43,262 nucleotides of DNA from a virus. Positions 30,392-38,200 of the stretch are shown piece by piece. Below the pieces are notes generated by a model, which worked only from the letters and a program-made list of their open reading frames with translations, searched no databases and had not been told where the DNA came from. Positions within the stretch are counted from its first letter, which is position 1, and the number at the start of each line of letters is the position of its first letter. The position numbers and the translations under genes were made by a program. The stretch covers positions 1-43,262 of IMG/VR virus record IMGVR_UViG_3300034198_013414. The stretch is one strand, 5' to 3'.

Positions 30392-31950
30392 AGTCTTAAA
30401 CATATGGAGTGACCATATGTGGGGATCAGCGTTGGCAAGGTTTTGCACGTAGTTAACGCCCCATAAAAAATAAGCAACGAATCTTACCGGTTCGTTGACT
30501 TGTGCAGTATCTGGCCATGCCCAAAGGTGGATGGTCGGAGAGGACACGAGGACAGTATAAGCAGCTAGGCTAACAGCCAAAACTGTGTTCCTGCATAAAT
30601 CCGGCGGAGGGAGCAATCCCTAAAAGTCGGTAGCAGAAAAACTGTCAACCTAAGATCTCGTACGGCCTGCAACACAGACTGAAACACCAAGGAGGAACAG
30701 TTCTTCCGGGGGCGAAAGCTCCTAATATGTCGGTGGTGTGGATGTCAAGTATGGCTAATAGAGATTTTAGGGGTCTGCCTGTCGGCAGTAGGGCGTCATC
30801 CCTCACCAAAGATGACTATATGGGTTTTAACTTTCCCAAGCGTTGATTACGCGCACTAAGTCTGTTGTCCTCGAAAGAGAGTACGGACTTTAAAAAAGGA
30901 GGCAAAAGGGGAACCTCAACAAAAACACCCCGCAAAACCGACACAAGCAGATCTCGTGATAGGCAAACTCCCGCCCTTAAGCAAGGCGGCAAGTGCTGAA
31001 CCCTTTCCCTGTTTTTACAGAGTAAATGCTGCATAATTCCCCAACTGTCGTGAGACAGAGTAGGCGCACTCTAGCAGGTGTGGCCGGTGGACCAAGTTAT
31101 CCAGGAGGATTTCTACTTTAAGCGGTAGCCCTTCTGCAGAGATAACGAGGAATCAACGAGGACAGATCAGATAACCGCTATACAGTTGATTACTGTGTAG
31201 ACAGGACCTGGTCTGTGAGATGGTGAGATTCGTTGCTTTAGCTTCGTAACAGAAGTATGACACAAAGCGTCCCAAGAAGGATGCTGTGTCTTTGACTCCC
31301 ACACTTGACACTTGTAGAAGGCTGTGATTCGGTTGAAATACCGAGGAGCCGTTTGCATTTGGATTGGGTTATAAACACCCTATATACTGGTTTTAGCGAG
31401 TAGCGCCGCTCTTACTGGTAAGAAGAACCCAAATCACTATGCAAGCAAAAGATCAGCCCCCAATTAGTATGTGATGACTGCCAGGCATGCACGTATAAGA
31501 GGGGATAGGCGCTTGTACGCCTAAACTAACAAGAAACCGCTGCCAGAGGTTCAGTTCTTGTTAGGATCTGTTTGCCCATAGATAACTACACATAGGTCAG
31601 GTAATTACTAGATGCTCTTGCTCTCAAAAGGAGTAGGATGGTTATATCTTCTCGCGCAATTCGGCGGCAAGATCCCTAGCATAGAGGCCCATTGAACCTC
31701 TAGTCTAGTAATGTAGTGGGAGAAGAAGACTGCAGCGCAAGAATCCTTTAAGGGATAAAACGCTTTATGTCATGCTAATGTGCGAAGCTAATCCCAGGAC
31801 GGAGGCAAGGCTCCTGGCGTCCCTGGATGGGTTCACGGCGTATAGATCGCTGGTCTGTTAACAAGTATCAGACTAGTAATTTATGCGTTGAGCAAACTGC
31901 ACACTGGGTGTGTAAGTGTTTTAATGAACTTCCCAGGAAGGGTATTTTTT
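30392..31950 (+). ncRNA. Candidate giant structured non-coding RNA (about 1.56 kb)
   Basis: No plus-strand ORF with a ribosome site exists across about 1,500 bases, yet promoter and terminator motifs bound it. Many stems close perfectly: CATATGG/CCATATG (30401-30419), CAACGAA/TTCGTTG (30475-30497), GGGGC-GAAA-GCTCC (30709-30722), CCGCC/GGCGG (30971-30989), CTGTC-GTGA-GACAG (31045-31058), GACAC plus AGCGTCC with GGATGCT plus GTGTC (31259-31290), TAGGCG/CGCCTA (31506-31523), CTAACAAGAA/TTCTTGTTAG (31526-31564), TAGAGG/CCTCTA (31682-31702), and a nested stem 31794-31826. GNRA tetraloops recur. Phages are known to carry ornate large RNAs such as GOLLD and ROOL; I cannot match this to either by eye, and it is longer. 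It could also be several RNAs end to end. Confidence 0.65.
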
Positions 31951-31951
31951 G
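31927..31951 (+). terminator. Terminator-like end of the giant non-coding region
   Basis: Short stem CTTC-CCAG-GAAG, then GGTATTTTTTG. The stem is weak, but the T run and its position just before the next promoter unit support it. Confidence 0.6.
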
Positions 31952-31955
31952 TACG

Positions 31956-32230
31956 ATACTTAAATAGTTGCACTACTATGGGCTAAAATGTGGACCAGCT
32001 CTCTGCTAAGGGGTGGTCGCAATGGGCCGGATAGTTCGAATGGCACCCCAGTATCTTCCAAGAAGGTAGTATGGGTCAATGCCGGAGCGAACAGAAAGCC
32101 AGGGTTTTAAACAGGGTCCTTCCCATAAAGGACCAGAAATCTTCCAGTGTGTTACAAGACACTGGTATGTCGGTCATAGGGAATGCTTCCCTATAGATCG
32201 CGCTGGACCCCGTTGACTAGGAGGTAACTC
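31956..32230 (+). promoter_or_regulatory. Box A/box B unit (gap 8) and long structured leader of the giant gene
   Basis: ATACTTAAATAGT (31956-31968), box B TATGGGCTAAAATGTGG (31977-31993), then a 237-base untranslated leader with perfect stems GGTCCTT/AAGGACC (32115-32134), CCAGTGT/ACACTGG (32144-32165) and TAGGGAA/TTCCCTA (32177-32193), then CTAGGAGGTAACTC before the start. Other leaders here are 30-95 bases, so this one may be a cis-acting control RNA. Confidence 0.62.
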
Positions 32231-35200
32231 ATGTCTCGGATCCAACTCGCCATCACCGCCATCGTGGCTGTGGTGTTCGCCGTTTTCGCAACGGCGCTGA
32301 CCGTGGAGGCCCAGCTGGCCCCCACCCTTTCGCAGCAGGCCGCTGCCCTAGTCAGCTTCTTCGTCACCAGCTTCGTGCTGGTCACGGAGGCTGCAACCCG
32401 CATCGCTCCCCGCATCCCCGCTTCCCTCGTGGTCCGCTTTGCCAATTCGGTGAAGCCGACCACCCCAATCCTCCTCGCGGAGGGTAAGGACCATCCCATG
32501 GTCCGTGTCATCTTGGCCTTCGTGGCCCGTTTTCTGGCGAACGTATACGCCATCGTCCTTCCGCTTCGGCGGACTGTTGCTGCCCAGTCGGCGGCGTCGC
32601 TCAGGCTGCAGGCGCTTACCCGCCATGCAGCCCGTTTGGCCCGGCGTAACTGCTGGACCACTATCCGCCTTGACCGCTGGCTGCGGTCGAAGGGGGTCCA
32701 TATCCCCAAGGCTGTCGCCAAGCCCGCTCCGAAGGCAATTGCCAAGCCTGTCGCTAAGGCTCCTGTGAAGCCTGCCCCTGCCCCTGCCATCGAGGTTGCT
32801 GCTGTCACGGAAGTGGCAGTGGAAGCCGTCGCTGAGCCCGCTGTAAAGCCTGCTCCCAAGGCTGCCTCCAAGCCCGTTGCGAAGCCCGTCGCTAAGGCTG
32901 CTGCGAAGCCCGTCGCGAAATTCCCCCGCGTCACGAAGGCCATGACCTTCTCGGCGCACATCGCGGCGGCAAAGGCCAAGCAGGTTACTCCTGTGAAGCC
33001 CGTAGCTATCGGCGCTAAGATTGTGGTCATCAAGACCACCCTTGCCAAGCGCATCGAAGCCGCTGTCTGTGGTAACACGGGCAAGTCCGCACAGGATACC
33101 GCAAGCGTCTTCTTCGCCATGACGGCGACTGAGGATGCCCAGAAGCGCACCAGAAAGCGGGAACTGAGCCGCCAACGCCGCAATGCGGTGAAGGCCAGCT
33201 CCCCGCTTATCGCCGTACTCGCCGCTGCAGCACCCACGTTCAGCCAGGCGGTCGAAGCCGCTTGGGCTAAGAGCCCGGCCGAGTTCCTTGCAGGACCCGG
33301 CTTTCTGTTTGTCGTCGGCATCGTCGGTATCCTGTTCGTTGTAGTGGGCAATGCCCTTGCGACGAAGCTCGAGGCCATGGTTAAGGCTAAGCCCAGCGAA
33401 GCCGACTGCGGGCCCGAGACCTGCGTCGGTTGCGGTGTTGCAGGATTTGGCTCAAAGGGCCAATTCTGCAATGTCTGCCAGGCGGACGGTACCGAGTTGA
33501 CCATGAGAGGTGGCTATGACCGCCTCTATGCCGGCATCCCCAGCGACGCCATCTCAGCCATCGCAGCTCGTCTTATGGCGGCTTGCGAGGATATCTTTGC
33601 CGAGGTCAACAATGACCTAAACGGTGAAGCCACCAGCACCAACAACGACACCAAAGCTTCCGTTAAGCCGGGAATCATCCTGGCCTCGACGAAGCACACC
33701 GGGGCACCCACCCCTAAGGAGAACAAGATGGGTAACAAGAAAGTCCGGGTATGCACTCCCGGCACGTTCGCAGCCTTCCTTGAGGAGGCGTGTGCTACTA
33801 GTCCTGCGGCTGACGATAGCCCTGGACTCCTCGAAGGTCTCGTTGTCGCTGACGACGATACCGATGCCGTGGCCAACGCTAAGAAGCTTGGCCTTGTCAC
33901 CATTCGGGTTCTGCAGAAGGGTATGACCCTCTACTGCACGCCCGAAGCCAAGAAGGTCAGCATGGCGGCTCTGCGGTTCAAGGGTAAGACCCTGGGCCGC
34001 ATTGCTAAGTATGCTGACTCGTACTGGATCTCGCGGGTTACTGCCCGCGTTGTCCTGCCGGGTAAGGTCCTGGACCTGGGCAAGATTGCCGCTGCACTGG
34101 TCAAGTTCTTCGACGGCCTTGTGCTTGTCCGTGCCGACGTGGCGAAGGCCATGGGTCTGACCGCTCCGATGGTGGCTCGTATCTTGACCAGCGAAGGTCT
34201 GATCAAGGGTATGTGCATCCCGCTTCCGGCTCGGTACTTCCCTGAAGGCGTCTGCATCATTGCCAGTGAGGTGAAGACCGAGTGGTCCGCTACCCAGAAC
34301 GACTATGCCCTTTGCTGGATCCCCGGCACTGCGGCGCTCACGAAGGAGAAGGCGGTTATGTCGCTTCAGTCGATCCTTATGCTTCTCGGAGCTGAGGTCA
34401 ACTCGAAGGAGTTCTACCAGCTCATTGCTGGCTACATCGCCTACGCCAAGAAGCGTCTCCCCGACTTCCTGAAGGGTCTGGACGAGGATGCTGACGACTT
34501 CGTTGCTGGCGACGAAGAGGCCAAGGTCGAGGACAACCGCAACAGCGTTCTTGCGAAGCTCCTCGGCGCGATGCGAATCCCTGTTCTCCCCTTCCGCATG
34601 CTGGCACAGCAGCTGGTTGGCACCTTGAGCAAGAACATTGAGCCTGGCTCGATGAAGATCGCTCCTGTTACCGAGGAGGGAAGCGACTTGTGGGCAACCT
34701 ACCCCATCCCGGTCCTCTGGCCGATGCTGCATGCGGCTTGGATTGCTGAAGGGCAGCACTCTGAGGAGGTTGCTACGAAGGCGAAGCAGACCATGGAGCT
34801 GGAGACGAAGACGGCTGATGGTCGTCTTATTGTCTACTGCACCAACTTTGCTCGCTGGGCGAAGAACAACTGCGCGCCCAACCTGGCAATCTTCTTCCGT
34901 AACCCCACCGGCGAAACGTCGGGCACGGTTGCGGAGATCCGTGAGCTGCCGGAAAGCCTGAATATCTTCATCATCGGCGTAAGCGGCCGTATGGTGATCA
35001 TGTTCACCACGGCGAGCGGAGACACGGTAGTCCTCCTGCTCCAGGCAAACGAAGGCATGGACTATGATGACCGCTGCCCCACTGCGCGTGGTAAGCTTGC
35101 CATGCTCATCGTGAAGGGTCTGGCCTGGCGTACCGCTCTTGCTGATAAGGCGAAGCTCAACGCCGAGAAGCGTGCACAGAAGAACGCGCTCCGTGCTAAG

Positions 35201-38200
35201 ATGGTCGCCGGTATCCCGGAGAACAAGAGCCTGTGGACCCGCCTCAACGCGGCCACGATCCTCGGTCAGGCTTTCAAGGTGAAGACGGAGAACTTCGTCA
35301 TTACCGCCGTTACGGAGCCCGAAGCGCCGGTCGAAGCCACCACTGCTGGTATGAGCCACGAGAGCTTGTACGAGTCGGTGATGAACATGGAGGAGAACGT
35401 CTTCCAGAAGGCGATTGGTATCGTCGCTAACGCGAAGATCTACGGCATGTCCCTGGCTGTTGGCTGGGTGAAGCTGCCTACCTTCCTCGAGGAGCTTCGT
35501 GAGGAGATCTCCGAGACGCTCCTCTTCGGCGTGACGTTGTCCGACATCGTTGACGCAGCGGTCAAGATGACGGGTTACGCTGAAGCCTGGGCATCCTACC
35601 GGATGGTGCAGGTCTACCAGGTCTGGCTTGACCTTGTCACCGAAGGCAAGGGCCGTGAAGGTTGGGCATTCGTGCCTGCCGTTCTGCGGAAGCTCAGCCT
35701 TGGTGCGAAGAGCTTGTTCGTCGACCCGGCCAAGCGTGTTGCTGTCCTCGGTGAAGACATGCAGCCCCTGTTCGAGAATGGCACGAAGGTGACCGCTCCC
35801 GTCCGCAACGAAGAAGGCGAGATCGTTACCCACCTCGTCGCTGGTGAGCTTAGCTCGAAGGTCTACACCCTCTGGGCTGACTACCGCCAGTGGTGCATCG
35901 ATGAGGTCGAATCCCTCGCCAATGCTCAGTGGGAAGCTGGTCGCCAGAACGTCCTGCACCAGACGCTCACTGCTTGGCTTGGTCGCACGGAAGACGAGGC
36001 CCCTGGCGAAGAGACCGAGGCCTGGCTCTACTGGAACTGGAGCCCCGGTAGCTTCAAGAACCTCCAGGCTTGGACCAACCAGGAACTGATCCACAAGATC
36101 ATGGCTCCTGCAGGCCACGAGAGCAACCGTCGTTACAGGGTCGTCAGTGCAATGCTGGCTGGCGGCAACATCTCGCGTGCCAAGAAGGCACTCTGGCTGG
36201 CCTACTCGGCGATGCCCATCAGAGCGGCGATTGAACTCGTAGACTCCCAGATCGAGTCGTACATCCTCAAGAACTTTGAGGCTGAAGACCGCGACGCTGC
36301 TGTGAAGATGGCCTGGCTTGCCTTTGCCAATCGTTACCTGCAGCCTGCTGAGAAGGCCAAGAAGGTCGGCAAGGATGCGAAGCCACAGGCTCTTGAGATC
36401 ACCATCACCGAGGATGCCAATGGCAACCTTAAGGCGAATGGCGGTATCGCTACCACTGCGTTCTTCGTCGGCGGTCCCTGGGAATACCTCACGGACTGGA
36501 TGTCCAGCAATGGCATTGCCGCAATCAACGGCCTCGACGATAACAGCCTCGGTGAAGCCCGTCAGCTTGCTCTCTACTTGGGCAAGGGTGGTACCCCGAC
36601 GGTACGCCAGGACGCAGAAGCTCTCCTCGCCTACATCCGTGGTGAGAAGAACTGCGGTGGCTTCGGCGGTGACGGCGAGAAGCTTGGCTGGGGGATCGAT
36701 GGTCTTCTCAGCCTGCCCGGCGTGCGCATCAGCGATGGTCGAGAGGCCAATGGCTTTGAGGGTCAGCTTGCGACTGTCAGCGAAATCGGTCGTCAGATCG
36801 AGCTTCGTCGGAAGAACAAGGGTGAGGAGCTTCGTCACGCACTGGCTGACTTGAAGAAGGCCAAGAAGCCCAGCGAGACAAAGATCGCAGAAGCGCAGGC
36901 TGAGCTCGACAGCTTCAACGCTATGAGCACGCTTGAAGCTGCTGACTCATTCGGTTTCCTGCGTCGCTTGATCGAGATCTTCCCGGGTACTGCGGTGAAG
37001 GCAGAGCTTGTGGAGCGTGAGTGGGTTACCGAGTGGAACCCCGACATCAAGACCAAGGACGAGAATGGTAAAACTGTCATGGGTCGCACCGTGGCTGTTG
37101 GCACCAGGTTCGCGCCTCAGGGCTTGAACAGCTTCCTGATCCTCACCTTCCTTGGCGACGACAACGGTCCTCAGGGTGGAGGCGAAGAGGATCTCAACGA
37201 TGTCTTCTCTGGTGATGAGCCTGAAGAGGATACGTACGAGGAGGGTTACGAGGATGAGCCCTCGCACGAGTATGACATCTCGGAGGACGCTGACGAGATG
37301 CCCGAGCCGGAAGATGCAGAAGAGCCGGACTTCGGTGAAGAGAACCCGGACTTCGACCCTAGCCAGTACGGTGACGAAGAGGAAGAGTCCGAGGTCTTTG
37401 AGGAAGACGAGAAGGCCAAGAGCAGCGACCGCTTCGATTACACCGATTGCTGGGTGGACAGCGAAGACGAAGAGTCTGAAGCCACTGAGGCTAGCGCTCC
37501 GGTCGTTGCTAACGCTGCACCTGCCGTCTACAACCGGGCAGATAAGGATATTCCTTCCGGTGCGGTATACGTTGGCCGTCCCAGCAAGTGGGGTAATCCC
37601 TTCGTCCTTGGCCGCGATGGCAACCGTGAGGAAGTCATTGCCAAGTACGAGGCTTGGGTGAAGGCACAGGTTAATCTCATGGATAGCCTCGGAGAACTTA
37701 CTGGCAAGTCGTTGATTTGCCATTGTGCACCCGAAGCCTGCCACGCTGACGTCCTGCTGCGCCTTGCCAACAAGACTGAGGAAGAAGCAGAAGAGTCCAT
37801 CCCCACATCTGTGTGCGAAGTGTGCGAGGGCGCTGGCTGCCGCATTTGCACAAATGCCTGTGAGGACTGCAAAGTCGAGGGGGATTTCGTGGCCGGTCTC
37901 TGCCCGACCTGCGAAGCCAGATACGAAGACAATGGCCCCTCGATGGCCGCTGTGTGCCCTGTTGCCGAAGACGAAGAGTCCGAAGACTTCAAGTCCACAA
38001 CGCTTGGTTTGCCTAATCGCGAAGCCGACAAGCGTGAAGTCGAAGCCAAACTCGGACTCCGTGAGGATGGTCAGGGCTTTGATGGGGAAATCCAAACCCC
38101 GAATGGAAGCATTATTGCAACCGAGTACGCACGCATTGTGTACGGGGACCATGGCCCCTACATCGAGTTTGATGCTGATAGCGTTGACCTTAGCGAGTGG

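Noticed and set aside
35045-35085. RNA polymerase catalytic motif (DxDGD type) in the giant protein
   Set aside because: The local sequence MDYDDRC lacks the required GD, and no other polymerase motif was found around it.
33617-36838. A 1073-aa open frame on the minus strand inside the giant gene, with others at 36947-38563 and 32191-33504
   Set aside because: They lie opposite a well-supported plus-strand gene with a ribosome site and recognisable domains. GC-biased codons commonly create long antisense frames, and these show no ribosome site or motif.
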